Source of the DNA: a virus
Strand: one strand, 5' to 3'
Virus record (IMG/VR): IMGVR_UViG_3300006793_004421
Span: 1 to 58,555 of that record
Length of the DNA: 58,555 nt
Shown: positions 1 through 7,642 of the stretch, piece after piece
Layout of the letters: the number at the start of each line of letters is the position of its first letter
Position numbering within the stretch: position 1 is the stretch's first letter
Notes under the pieces: model-generated
What the model saw: only the letters and a program-made list of their open reading frames with translations
Told to the model about the DNA's origin: nothing
The model's database searches: none
Translations under genes and position numbers: made by a program

Positions 1-1617
1 TGCTAATGCGGCTAAGTCTGCATCATATGCTTGTACGTTTACGCCAATGTCTGCGTCAACTACCATAGTTGCATCGTAAGCCATTACGTCTGAACCAATA
101 GCAACACCCAATGCTGTTCTAGCATCACTTGCAGATGTACTACCTGTTCCGCCTTTAGCAACTGGAACTGTTCCTAAACTAATATCACCTGCTGAAGATA
201 ATGCAAGTGGACTTGTGGCACTAACTGCTACTGTACCTGTTGCGGCTGGCAATGTAATAGTTACATCGGCAGTACTTGCAGGACCTATTAGTGTTGCTTT
301 ATTAGTACCGTTGTTTGTTCCTTCTAAAAACTCAATCTTACCACCTGTTGTAGCAGTAGGAGATAGAGTAGGATCAGTTAAAGTTTTGTTTGTTAGTGTT
401 TGCGTTGCCGCAATACCAACAAGTGTTTCGTCACTAACCGCAGTATTAAATTCAGCAAAAGTTCCTGTTACAGTATTATCAGTTAAACTAATTGACTTGT
501 TTGTAAGTGTATCGGTTGTATCTCTACCTACTACAGTTTCATCGCTAACTGCGGTATTAAGTTCTGCTATTGTACCTGTTACTGTATTATCAGTTAAACT
601 AATTGACTTGTTTGTAAGTGTGTCTGTTGTATCTCTAGCTACTACACTTTCGTCACTAACGGCTGTATTCAATTCTGCTATGGTTGTCGTTAATGTATTG
701 TTTGCTAAGTTAACACTTTTATTAGTCAACGTATCCGTTGTAGCTTTACCTACGAACGTGTCGTTGCTATCGGGCAATGCCCAACTGTTACTTGCACTAG
801 GTTTAATAGCGGCTATGATTGGTGATGTTAAAGTTTTGTTTGTTAAAGTTTGTGAACCTACAAGTGTTGTTACAGTACTGTCTATTGCCCATTCAATAGA
901 GTCTGTTGCAGGTGTTGTTGTAATATCAATACCTGTTCCGCCTGTTAAGTTTAAAATATCTTGAATGTTGTCAGCAACAACAGGAGCTTCACCTGCTACT
1001 TGGATAGTTTTAAATACGTCTTTTGCTCCACCGTAATCAGCAGTAGCAACTCCACCACTGGTGTATGCACTAAATCCTGTGCCGTCAATTGGTGCTGTTA
1101 ATTGTCTATCTGAATACAAAGCAAATGTAGTACCAGTTAGTACGTCCATGAAGTACTCGTTACCGTTAACGTTGGTCATTCCTACAACATCAACTAGTGT
1201 TACTTCTGTACCATCTGTAAATGCGTGAGCGTTAGTTGTTGTAACTACAACAGGGCTGGCCGCTGTGATGTTGCTAATTGATTTACTAACACCACCCACC
1301 AGTGCCGCAATAGTCATCTGGTTTGCATTATCTCTAGTAATGGTCATGTTACCACCAGCAACTAAATTAATATCGTTTGAAATATTATTAACGTCAGTTA
1401 GTCTAATTGCAGTAGTTGACAATGGAACAGCTAAAGTATATTCAACATCGAACTTAAATGTGTCTGACGATAAGTCTACATTATTCCATGCAACACCATT
1501 TCCTCGTATAAAGTTAATACTATCAGTTACATTATCCGCCTCGATAGTCTGCTCAAGAGTCGTTCCATCAGGTGAATAAAGTTTAACATATCTAAAAAAA
1601 TCGTAATAAGCAGTCAT
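1..1617 (-). CDS. Tail fibre / virion structural protein, C-terminus beyond window
   Basis: The minus strand is open without a stop from an ATG at 1617 down to base 1, giving 539 residues of an incomplete protein beginning MTAYYDFFRYVKLYSP. It is rich in Thr, Asn, Ala and Gly and has repeated TLTNK(S/T)...TVTG..AELNTAVSDET units, the composition of phage fibre shafts. Near the left edge it has a 'VAKGGTG' motif common in tail fibres. An AATAAATAC late promoter lies 27 bases upstream, and AGAGGAAC before the ATG serves as ribosome site. Plus-strand open frames at 215-964 and 1265-1579 are shadows of this gene. Fibre assignment is by composition and motifs; the host receptor cannot be inferred. 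Confidence 0.85.
   Translation of the reverse strand, partial: MTAYYDFFRYVKLYSPDGTTLEQTIEADNVTDSINFIRGNGVAWNNVDLSSDTFKFDVEYTLAVPLSTTAIRLTDVNNISNDINLVAGGNMTITRDNANQMTIAALVGGVSKSISNITAASPVVVTTTNAHAFTDGTEVTLVDVVGMTNVNGNEYFMDVLTGTTFALYSDRQLTAPIDGTGFSAYTSGGVATADYGGAKDVFKTIQVAGEAPVVADNIQDILNLTGGTGIDITTTPATDSIEWAIDSTVTTLVGSQTLTNKTLTSPIIAAIKPSASNSWALPDSNDTFVGKATTDTLTNKSVNLANNTLTTTIAELNTAVSDESVVARDTTDTLTNKSISLTDNTVTGTIAELNTAVSDETVVGRDTTDTLTNKSISLTDNTVTGTFAEFNTAVSDETLVGIAATQTLTNKTLTDPTLSPTATTGGKIEFLEGTNNGTNKATLIGPASTADVTITLPAATGTVAVSATSPLALSSAGDISLGTVPVAKGGTGSTSASDARTALGVAIGSDVMAYDATMVVDADIGVNVQAYDADLAALA
370..770 (-). repeat. 111-bp tandem repeat inside fibre gene
   Basis: About three and a half copies of a 37-codon unit encode LTNKSISLTDNTVTGTIAEL and its following linker. 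The block starting at 480 recurs at 591, exactly 111 bases later, with near-identical sequence, and diverging copies flank them. Such repeats build fibre shafts and can expand or contract by recombination. Confidence 0.75.
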
Positions 1618-1643
1618 GTTCGTATTTGTTCCTCTTGTATATT

Positions 1644-1652
1644 GTATTTATT
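1644..1652 (-). promoter_or_regulatory. Late promoter for minus-strand fibre
   Basis: Read on the minus strand this is AATAAATAC, matching the T4 late consensus TATAAATA at 7 of 8 positions and the GATAAATAC form repeated through this window. It precedes the fibre ATG with a leader of about 22 bases that holds AGAGGAAC. Confidence 0.65.
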
Positions 1653-1657
1653 AAATA
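1650..1657 (+). promoter_or_regulatory. Weak late-promoter-like motif overlapping the divergent one
   Basis: ATTAAATA overlaps the opposing minus-strand late promoter by three bases and ends exactly 5 bases before the ATG at 1663. The second base deviates from the NATAAATA form, so this is a weaker call. Confidence 0.35.
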
Positions 1658-1662
1658 ATGCT

Positions 1663-2217
1663 ATGCTTGTAATTGGCAACGGTGAAACTAGATATAACAT
1701 TGATTTAGGTCTGTTTAGAGATACTAAAATAGGATGTAATGCCCTGTATAGAGATTATGCAGTGGATCATTTAGTCTGTTGCGACAAGCGAATGGTCAAA
1801 GAAGTACTAGAAGCAAACACATTTAAGGGTACTTTATATACCCGTAAAGACTGGTTTGAGGATTTCAAAGGAGTTGAGTGCTTACCCGACTTACCTTACA
1901 AAGGTACAGCAAGACCAGATGATCCTTGGCATTGGGGCAGTGGTCCTTTTGCTGTACTAATTGGAGCAAGATTAGCATATGAATGGAAAGAAACAGTTAA
2001 CCTAGTAGGGTTTGATTTGTACAATGGAAATATTTACAAGGATACTAAGAACTATGCTAAATCAGATGCAAGGCCAGTAGATCCTAGTTATTGGATACAC
2101 CAGATGAACAAAGTATTTGAACACTTCCCTAGTGTTACGTTCAATTATTACTCTACAGAAAAATGGCCAGATAAGTACTATAACATAAAGAATTTTAATT
2201 TAGAGGAACTTAAATGA
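1663..2217 (+). CDS. Conserved phage protein with GNGE(T/S)R Rossmann-like N-terminus
   Basis: The 184-residue product starts MLVIGNGETRYNID. The ATG at 1663 is preferred over a TTG at 1642 because it places the GNG motif at the N-terminus. An 'xIGNGxSR' start followed by 'GCNALYRDY' and 'VCCDKRM' resembles nucleotide-sugar-binding folds of the GT42/DUF115 type; a 'WHWGSGPFAVLIGARLAYEW' segment lies mid-protein and 'VNLVGFDLY' follows. This may be a glycan-related enzyme, but no catalytic residue can be assigned. It overlaps the next gene by 4 bases (ATGA). Function is uncertain. Confidence 0.7.
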   Translation: MLVIGNGETRYNIDLGLFRDTKIGCNALYRDYAVDHLVCCDKRMVKEVLEANTFKGTLYTRKDWFEDFKGVECLPDLPYKGTARPDDPWHWGSGPFAVLIGARLAYEWKETVNLVGFDLYNGNIYKDTKNYAKSDARPVDPSYWIHQMNKVFEHFPSVTFNYYSTEKWPDKYYNIKNFNLEELK

Positions 2218-2864
2218 ACTACGAAGCAAAACATCACGATTCGTTTCCTACTTTGGTTACTAGTTTTGATATCGAAGGACACGAAAGTGAGAAGACCTGT
2301 GTAGAGATGATCGATGCTTTTAATGAGTATGGACCTGATCACCCGTTAGTTGCAAAAGGAAAAAGTAGTTATCAAAAAGGCGACGAACAGTTTTTAAACG
2401 ATCATAAACTTATTCCTCTTTGGAAAACTATACAAGAATGTATTGATGTATACACACAGCATCTTGGTGTTGATTATACTCTATTATCAACTAGCTGGTT
2501 TAATTCTTTGTTCAATGGTGGCGCAGTTGACGCCCACAGACATGAACGCAGTATTATTAGTGGTGCATACTATCCGTATGTAGACAAAGGTAGTTCACCT
2601 ATTGTATTTAGAAACCCTAACCAAGTAAACTTTATGAACTATGCACCCTTGGGGTTAACAGACTACAATAGATATGAATTAGAATGTTTTCCTAAAACAG
2701 GATTATTAGTTTTGTTTCCAAGTTGGCTAGAACATCGTGTTATTACAAACCAAACAGAAAAAAGATACACAGTTAGTTTTAACACAATTAGACATAGCGA
2801 CAGAGCCGCATTTATGAACATACGAGATTATAGGATTGACCCGCATGAAAGCACAGATAGTTGA
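2214..2864 (+). CDS. 2OG-Fe(II) oxygenase-like protein (TIGR02466-type), copy 1
   Basis: The product has 216 residues. Residues 108-117 (HRHERSIISG), followed by AYYPYVD, give the first metal-ligand region of the double-stranded beta-helix fold. The segment GLLVLFPSWLEH supplies the distal His, and KRYTVSFN the 2-oxoglutarate-binding Arg strand. This matches the short phage oxygenases known as TIGR02466; substrates are unknown, with protein or nucleotide hydroxylation both possible. The gene begins within the preceding stop (ATGA) and is followed by a paralogue, so the pair probably arose by tandem duplication. Confidence 0.75.
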   Translation: MNYEAKHHDSFPTLVTSFDIEGHESEKTCVEMIDAFNEYGPDHPLVAKGKSSYQKGDEQFLNDHKLIPLWKTIQECIDVYTQHLGVDYTLLSTSWFNSLFNGGAVDAHRHERSIISGAYYPYVDKGSSPIVFRNPNQVNFMNYAPLGLTDYNRYELECFPKTGLLVLFPSWLEHRVITNQTEKRYTVSFNTIRHSDRAAFMNIRDYRIDPHESTDS

Positions 2865-3447
2865 TGGACCGTTTAGGAAAGCAAACTATCCTCTCTTTCC
2901 TACACTAGTACAAGTTTACAATTTACAAGATAACCCTAGTAACATTGACATAATCAATTACATTGACGAGCAAGAATTATCTGAATGGCCAAAAGACATT
3001 GGTGATGGTTCTTCAACTAGTCAAAACGAAATGAACATTCTTGATAACTTTGATATTAAAAAAGATATTGAAAATTGTGTAAACGAATATTGTATTGATG
3101 TTGGACTAGACAAATTAGAAATTGGAAAGAGTTGGATTAATATACAAAGACAGAAAGGCTACATTGCTAGGCACAGACACGAACTTAGTATTATTAGTGG
3201 AGCATACTATCCATTTGTAGAACCAAATAGTTCACCGTTAGTTTTTGGAAGTCCAATACTAGGAGCTAAAATGGGCGAGATACATAACCAAGCTACAGAA
3301 TATACTGCTAACGAAATGGAATTTGATGTACGTACAGGCTTTCTTGTATTGTTTCCAAGTTGGTTATATCATTATACAATTCCAAACCCTTCATTAAAAC
3401 GAGTAACCTTAAGTTTCAATACATACCACAAAACACTTGACAAGTAG
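2845..3447 (+). CDS. 2OG-Fe(II) oxygenase-like protein (TIGR02466-type), copy 2
   Basis: The ATG at 2845 (MKAQIVDGPF) is chosen over an in-frame TTG at 2836; it overlaps the end of copy 1 by 20 bases. The 200-residue product keeps the same ordered motifs as copy 1: RHRHELSIISGAYYPFVE, GFLVLFPSWLYHY and KRVTLSFNT. The N-terminal half is much more diverged than the catalytic core, suggesting a shared chemistry on different substrates. No ribosome site is obvious, so translation is probably coupled to copy 1. Confidence 0.75.
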   Translation: MKAQIVDGPFRKANYPLFPTLVQVYNLQDNPSNIDIINYIDEQELSEWPKDIGDGSSTSQNEMNILDNFDIKKDIENCVNEYCIDVGLDKLEIGKSWINIQRQKGYIARHRHELSIISGAYYPFVEPNSSPLVFGSPILGAKMGEIHNQATEYTANEMEFDVRTGFLVLFPSWLYHYTIPNPSLKRVTLSFNTYHKTLDK

Positions 3448-3465
3448 TAATTTTTAATATATAAT
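3437..3465 (+). promoter_or_regulatory. Consensus sigma-70-like promoter upstream of queD-like gene
   Basis: TTGACA at 3437-3442 and TATAAT at 3460-3465 are both perfect hexamers with a 17-base spacer. Transcription should begin near 3472-3473. The operon downstream (QueD-like through UvdE) is therefore likely read early by host polymerase. Confidence 0.8.
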
Positions 3466-3472
3466 ATTACAC

Positions 3473-3553
3473 ATGTTAGAGGACTTTTATGCGTCGACCC
3501 TCTTTAAATACTCCGCCGTTATACTTATAGGAGAAGAATATGGCTTATTATAG
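3473..3553 (+). CDS. Possible 26-codon leader peptide overlapping queD start
   Basis: The ATG at 3473 lies at the predicted start of transcription and opens a 26-codon frame (MLEDFYASTLFKY...) that ends 14 bases inside the next gene, in another frame. A second short frame, MRRPSLNTPPLYL, occupies 3489-3530. The leader also has an AGAGG/CCTCT inverted pair (3478-3482 and 3499-3503) and CTCC at 3511 that could pair with the ribosome site GGAG at 3530. Expression is not shown by anything except position. Confidence 0.3.
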   Translation: MLEDFYASTLFKYSAVILIGEEYGLL

Positions 3554-3986
3554 CACAAAACATTACGGACACAACATAGGATTATCAGCGGTCTTTAGAC
3601 AACCTAACGCAGATCATTCGCATTGCCATTTACTACATGGTTACAGTTTAGCATTTACATTTACATTTGGATGTGATAAACTAGATGACAAAAACTGGGC
3701 AGTAGACTTTGGTGGATTGAAACCTTTGAAGAAGTGGTTAGAAGATCACTTTGATCACAAGACAGCAATTGATAAAAAAGATCCACACTTAGATAAATTT
3801 ATGGAACTGCAAGAACTTGACCTAGCTGAAATTGTTGTAATGGATGGTGTAGGTGCAGAGAAGTTTGCCGAACACGCATTTAACTTTGCAGACAAACTTG
3901 TACGTGAAGCAAGTGACAATCGTTGCTATTGCGTAAGAGCAGAATGTGCAGAACACGGCGCCAACTCAGCAATCTACGAAGGATAG
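3540..3986 (+). CDS. queD: 6-carboxy/6-pyruvoyl-tetrahydropterin synthase-like protein (QueD family)
   Basis: The 148-residue product matches the QueD/PTPS family. In bacteria QueD makes 6-carboxytetrahydropterin from dihydroneopterin triphosphate on the route to 7-deazaguanines. Visible family features are H28-C29 in the catalytic region, LLHGYS at 31-36, 'NWAVDFGGLK' and the C-terminal AECAEHGAN segment. The usual third zinc ligand in HGH is a Tyr here (HGY), as I recall for some marine and alphaproteobacterial relatives. No other deazaguanine gene is in the window, so the product could serve DNA modification encoded elsewhere or host queuosine/folate. RBS AGGAGAAG lies 6 bases before the ATG. 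Confidence 0.85.
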   Translation: MAYYSTKHYGHNIGLSAVFRQPNADHSHCHLLHGYSLAFTFTFGCDKLDDKNWAVDFGGLKPLKKWLEDHFDHKTAIDKKDPHLDKFMELQELDLAEIVVMDGVGAEKFAEHAFNFADKLVREASDNRCYCVRAECAEHGANSAIYEG

Positions 3987-3990
3987 TTTA

Positions 3991-4542
3991 ATGATTTGGG
4001 AACAAGTAAATGAGGATCGTAAAAAACTTAAGGTAGCACATTATAAAAATGCGTTTCCAGAAGCAGTAAATGATATTAACTTTACAACACTAGTAGAAGT
4101 AAATCAGTATAAGTCTACAGTTACAAACGTAGATGAATTTGTAAAAGGAAGTACACACATTTCTGACATTGGTTCAGACAAGCGTATACAAAAATATTTG
4201 TTAGAGTTTCAAAAACACTATGACAGACATGAAACTGAAGCACACTTCAATGCTAGTTTGTTCTTTTCATTAAGTGACGGGCATAATAGCTTGTTCCTAC
4301 ATAATGATTACGAAACTGTTTTGCTTATACAAGGATACGGTGAAACTGCATATCTTGTAACAGATGGAGAAACAATGAACAAGCAAATTTATCATTGTAA
4401 AACAGGAGATGCTTTACTGTTACCAAGACTTACAAATCATAAACCTTTAATCTTAGGTCCAAGAGTTACATTAAGTTTGGGTGCTAATCCTTTAAAAGCA
4501 ATGACCAATAAAAACTTTGGTCCAGTTAATTCGACAATGTAG
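3991..4542 (+). CDS. Cupin-fold protein, possible metal-dependent oxygenase
   Basis: Start is set at ATG 3991 (MIWEQVNEDRKK), five bases after the preceding stop; an upstream in-frame ATG at 3946 lies inside queD. The 183-residue product has an HNDYETV element followed by YHCKTGDALLLPRLTNHKP, giving H-x-D...H as expected for a facial-triad metal site in cupin/JmjC-like folds. It probably belongs to the 2OG-oxygenase/cupin superfamily, but the substrate is unknown. It sits between a pterin enzyme and a glycosyltransferase. Confidence 0.6.
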   Translation: MIWEQVNEDRKKLKVAHYKNAFPEAVNDINFTTLVEVNQYKSTVTNVDEFVKGSTHISDIGSDKRIQKYLLEFQKHYDRHETEAHFNASLFFSLSDGHNSLFLHNDYETVLLIQGYGETAYLVTDGETMNKQIYHCKTGDALLLPRLTNHKPLILGPRVTLSLGANPLKAMTNKNFGPVNSTM

Positions 4543-4553
4543 AGGAAGTTAAA

Positions 4554-5255
4554 TTGCCCAACCATGTAGTTTGTTTAAAGCACGGTAAGAAATATTCAGC
4601 AGAATACGTTAATGTTCTTTACAGAATGGTAACACGCAATCTTACCGTGCCACATAACTTTGTTTGCTTTACAGAAGATCCAACAGGTCTTGATATGGGT
4701 ATACAAGTTAAGCCCTTGCAATTAAACAGCGACATCAACGGTTGGTGGTACAAAACAATGTTCTTTAATCCAGACTTTGGATGTTACGGTACTGTATTGT
4801 TTTTAGATTTAGATGTTATTGTGTTTGGAAATATTGATAAGTTGTTTACATACAAGCCGGGCGAGTTTTGTGTAATACGTGATTTTAATCGTAGTGTGCA
4901 AAGTCAATGGGACAGAATGAATTCAAGTTGTTTTAGATTAGAAACAGGACAACATGCAAATGTATATCATGAGTTTATGTCTAATCCAGGACAAAATGCA
5001 CGTAAGTATCACGGAGATCAAGATTGGCTGTATGCTAATGTAAAATCTCAATATAACTTTTGGCCAGATGAATGGATACAAAGTTATAAATGGGAGATGC
5101 GTGGACGTCCTGAGATGAATAGATACAACGGCAAACGTAACTTTGTTGCCCCAGGTGAACCAAAGATATTACCTGACACAAGTATTGCAGTATTTCACGG
5201 AGACCCTAACCCAAAAGACTGCATTGATCCTTGGTGCAAGGAGAATTGGAAATAA
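4554..5255 (+). CDS. GT-A-fold glycosyltransferase with DxD motif
   Basis: A TTG start at 4554 is supported by GAGGAAG seven bases upstream; no ATG lies near. The 233-residue protein starts with a VVCLKHGKKYS strand, contains 'GTVLFLDLDVIVFGN' with the D-x-D metal/sugar-nucleotide site near residue 85, and ends with 'HGDQDWL' and 'VFHGDPNPKDC', an arrangement like GT8-type enzymes. It may modify host glycans, phage DNA or virion proteins. It is followed by a phosphomannomutase-like gene (TAATG overlap), which suggests a sugar-nucleotide theme for this operon. Confidence 0.75.
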   Translation: MPNHVVCLKHGKKYSAEYVNVLYRMVTRNLTVPHNFVCFTEDPTGLDMGIQVKPLQLNSDINGWWYKTMFFNPDFGCYGTVLFLDLDVIVFGNIDKLFTYKPGEFCVIRDFNRSVQSQWDRMNSSCFRLETGQHANVYHEFMSNPGQNARKYHGDQDWLYANVKSQYNFWPDEWIQSYKWEMRGRPEMNRYNGKRNFVAPGEPKILPDTSIAVFHGDPNPKDCIDPWCKENWK

Positions 5256-5959
5256 TGGACAAATATATTTTTGATGTTGATGGAACACTAACACCAAGTC
5301 GTGGACTAATTGACTTAGAATTTAAAATGTTCTTTAATACATTTTGTTTGACACATGATGTATATCTTGTTACAGGTAGTGACCGTGCTAAGACTGTAGA
5401 ACAACTAAGTGAACCAACATACAATCTAGCAAAACGTGTATACAACTGTTCAGGTAGTGATGTATATGAAGGTAGAATCAATGTTCATCGTAGCGATTGG
5501 ATTTTACCACGTAGTTGTAGTCATTGGTTAGAAGATAAACTAGAAGAAAGTGCGTTTGAACTTCGTACAGGATTGCATATTGAAGCAAGGCCGGGTATGG
5601 TTAACTTCAGCATAGTAGGACGTAAAGCAACGCCCGAACAACGTCAGCAATATGTTAAGTACGACAAGAAACATAACGAACGGGTGAACATTGCCGCTCT
5701 GTTCAATTTAGAATTTCAAGAACTAAAAGCCGTAGTAGGTGGAGAAACTGGTATTGATATATTTCCAAAAGGGTATGACAAAAGCCAGATTATAAGAGAT
5801 TTTGATCCAACTGATACACTACACTTTTTTGGTGATGCAATGGAAACTACAGGAAATGACTACCCTTTGAAAAAAGTAATCATTGACAATGACCTAGGAA
5901 TGTGCTATAATGTAAACAGTTGGAAGGATACCCGAGAACTGTTGAATGAAGAAAAATAG
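5255..5959 (+). CDS. Phosphomannomutase-like HAD-family enzyme
   Basis: ATG 5255 overlaps the preceding TAA by one base. The 234-residue product has HAD motif I DVDGT at 7-11 (nucleophile D7, general acid D9), VTGSD as motif II, 'GIDIFPKGYDK' with the motif III Lys and 'HFFGDAMETTGNDYPL' as motif IV. The 'ARPGMVNFSIVGR' and 'KYDKKHNER' segments closely follow eukaryotic-type phosphomannomutases (PF03332), so interconversion of mannose-6-P and mannose-1-P for GDP-mannose is a reasonable guess. A simple sugar phosphatase role cannot be excluded. Confidence 0.75.
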   Translation: MDKYIFDVDGTLTPSRGLIDLEFKMFFNTFCLTHDVYLVTGSDRAKTVEQLSEPTYNLAKRVYNCSGSDVYEGRINVHRSDWILPRSCSHWLEDKLEESAFELRTGLHIEARPGMVNFSIVGRKATPEQRQQYVKYDKKHNERVNIAALFNLEFQELKAVVGGETGIDIFPKGYDKSQIIRDFDPTDTLHFFGDAMETTGNDYPLKKVIIDNDLGMCYNVNSWKDTRELLNEEK

Positions 5960-6599
5960 TAACTTTATAAAATATACAAAAATAGGTGCAGTAGCAGTCC
6001 TAGGACTAGGTCTTAGCTATGGCATTGGTACCTTTACACCCAACACATGGACTATAAATGATATAGTCGCAAAAGCAGAAGAAAATATTATAGGAGAATG
6101 GAACGAGTTTGGGTTTCATGAACCTTCAATAGAATATACAAACAATGCTCAATTTATAACTGGCGTAGCTCGTTGTATTGACTTTCTTAATTTACATACA
6201 GAAATAAGCAAACGTGTTCCACGAGATATTATTGTTGCAATGGCAATACTAGAAACAGGATATGGTAAAAGTAGATTTGCACTTGAAGGTAACAACTTAT
6301 TTGGTATACGTACATGGGACAAAAATACACCACAATTGAAACCTTTAGAGTTGCCCAATGCGGCATTTGGTGTTAAAATATATAAAACAAAGTGTGCTTC
6401 TGTAAAAGATATGATTCACACTATTAATACGCATCGTGCGTACATAGACTATAGAGATGAACGTGACAGACAAGAAGCAACAGGAGTTTTAGATATTGAT
6501 GCACAAGTAGACCAATTACACAAGTGGAGTACAAATCCAAACTACACAGCATTAGTAAAAGAAAAGATTTTAATATTACAAGGCAAACAACATGACTAA
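5946..6599 (+). CDS. Membrane-anchored Bax-like glucosaminidase
   Basis: The 217-residue product starts MKKNSNFIKYTK and has a hydrophobic segment at about residues 13-30, a signal anchor or signal-anchor-release sequence. The rest matches the Bax/flagellar-type N-acetylglucosaminidase family (PF01832): 'VPRDIIVAMAILETGYGKS' carries the catalytic Glu, followed by 'GNNLFGIRTW' and 'NPNYTALVKEKI'. It would cut peptidoglycan from the periplasmic side. The gene overlaps the previous one by 14 bases and the next by 8. A separate GH108 endolysin is encoded at 36778, so this may be an early cell-wall remodelling enzyme or a second lysin. Confidence 0.8.
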   Translation: MKKNSNFIKYTKIGAVAVLGLGLSYGIGTFTPNTWTINDIVAKAEENIIGEWNEFGFHEPSIEYTNNAQFITGVARCIDFLNLHTEISKRVPRDIIVAMAILETGYGKSRFALEGNNLFGIRTWDKNTPQLKPLELPNAAFGVKIYKTKCASVKDMIHTINTHRAYIDYRDERDRQEATGVLDIDAQVDQLHKWSTNPNYTALVKEKILILQGKQHD

Positions 6600-7611
6600 A
6601 CGTATAGGCTTCGCATGTAAGTACATGCACTCAGATCAAACGCAGAAGAAGAAACTGCTAGAAGAAATTCAACGACCACTAAATACACGCAGTACGACAG
6701 TACAATGGCTTAACAGGCAAACACGTGAAGTAGCAGAAGAACGCCTGTGGGACATTATGGTACACAACATTCAGTCGTACAGTAACTTGATCGAATACGT
6801 AGGAGGATTACCTAATGAACTTAGAATGGTTAGACTCGGTAGCGATTGCCTTCCGGTATATACGCAACAAGATTGGTCATACTTTTGGCGAAAGCCTGAC
6901 GTCCGTGATTACTGTAGTAAACATCTCGCCCCCGTCGGCGACAAAGCAAGGGCCCTCGATGTCCGACTATCGATGCACCCAGGCCAATTTACTGTACTTG
7001 CGAGCGACAACCCCGACATTGTAGATAGGAGCATAGAAGAATTTGAATATCATACCGACATCATACGCTGGATGGGATACGGCAAACAATTCCAAGACTT
7101 TAAATGCAATGTCCATATATCAGGCAGACAAGGTCCATCCGGTATCATCAATGTCCTGCCAAGACTATCTCAAGAAGCGAGAAACTGCATTACGATCGAG
7201 AACGACGAGAACTCGTGGGGGCTCGACGCATCGCTCGAACTTGAAAAACATGTCGCATTGGTTCTTGACATACACCACCACTGGGTGCGTACAGGTGAAT
7301 ACATACAGCCCACCGACGATAGATTTACTCGCGTAGTAGATAGCTGGCGTGGTGTGCGTCCTGCAATGCATTACAGCTACAGTCGTAACGAACATTTACC
7401 ACAAGACTTTGCACACGACACTATGCCCGATATGGAACAGCTACTAGAAGCAGGCCATAAGAAGCAGAAACTTAGAGCCCATAGTGACTACTATCCTAAC
7501 AAACTTGTTAATGATTGGGCATTGAGCTTCTTAGAACATTCTGACATTATGTGCGAGAGCAAGTGCAAAAACTTAGCCAGCATTGAACTATACGAACAAT
7601 ATAAAGCGTAA
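6592..7611 (+). CDS. uvdE: UV-damage endonuclease (UvdE/UVDE family)
   Basis: The 339-residue TIM-barrel protein has the family landmarks in order: MTKRIGFACKYM at the N-terminus, 'RLGSDCLPVYTQQDW', 'RLSMHPGQF', 'CITIENDENSWG', 'LVLDIHHHW' and 'LRAHSDYYPN', which supply the His/Glu/Asp metal ligands. UVDE nicks DNA 5' to UV photoproducts. The middle of the gene is far richer in GC than its surroundings (34 of 60 bases at 6901-6960 and 32 of 60 at 7201-7260), a sign of recent acquisition from another genome. A plus-strand frame at 6815 and a minus-strand frame at 7165 are shadows. Confidence 0.9.
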   Translation: MTKRIGFACKYMHSDQTQKKKLLEEIQRPLNTRSTTVQWLNRQTREVAEERLWDIMVHNIQSYSNLIEYVGGLPNELRMVRLGSDCLPVYTQQDWSYFWRKPDVRDYCSKHLAPVGDKARALDVRLSMHPGQFTVLASDNPDIVDRSIEEFEYHTDIIRWMGYGKQFQDFKCNVHISGRQGPSGIINVLPRLSQEARNCITIENDENSWGLDASLELEKHVALVLDIHHHWVRTGEYIQPTDDRFTRVVDSWRGVRPAMHYSYSRNEHLPQDFAHDTMPDMEQLLEAGHKKQKLRAHSDYYPNKLVNDWALSFLEHSDIMCESKCKNLASIELYEQYKA

Positions 7612-7614
7612 ATA
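7607..7614 (+). promoter_or_regulatory. Late-promoter-like CGTAAATAC
   Basis: CGTAAATA followed by C overlaps the uvdE stop and precedes the small membrane gene at 7643. The second base differs from NATAAATA, so this is a weaker member of the set. Confidence 0.45.
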
Positions 7615-7642
7615 CTACACATTAACTTTTAAGGAGATTATA

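Noticed and set aside
215-1579. Two plus-strand open frames rich in Val/Ser/Leu at 215-964 and 1265-1579
   Set aside because: They are antisense to the repetitive minus-strand fibre gene, whose frame, promoter and ribosome site are all good.
3505-3512. TTAAATAC in the QueD leader as a late promoter
   Set aside because: It lacks the A at position two of NATAAATA and lies between a strong early promoter and the ribosome site.
3476-3515. preQ1 class-I riboswitch before the QueD-like gene
   Set aside because: AGAGG/CCTCT pairing is present, but the loop is 16 bases and the A-rich tail with matching GG of the known class is missing; kept only as a candidate structured leader.
7043-7336. Plus-strand 97-codon frame inside the UV endonuclease gene
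   Set aside because: It is an alternative frame of a clearly coding region with complete family motifs.
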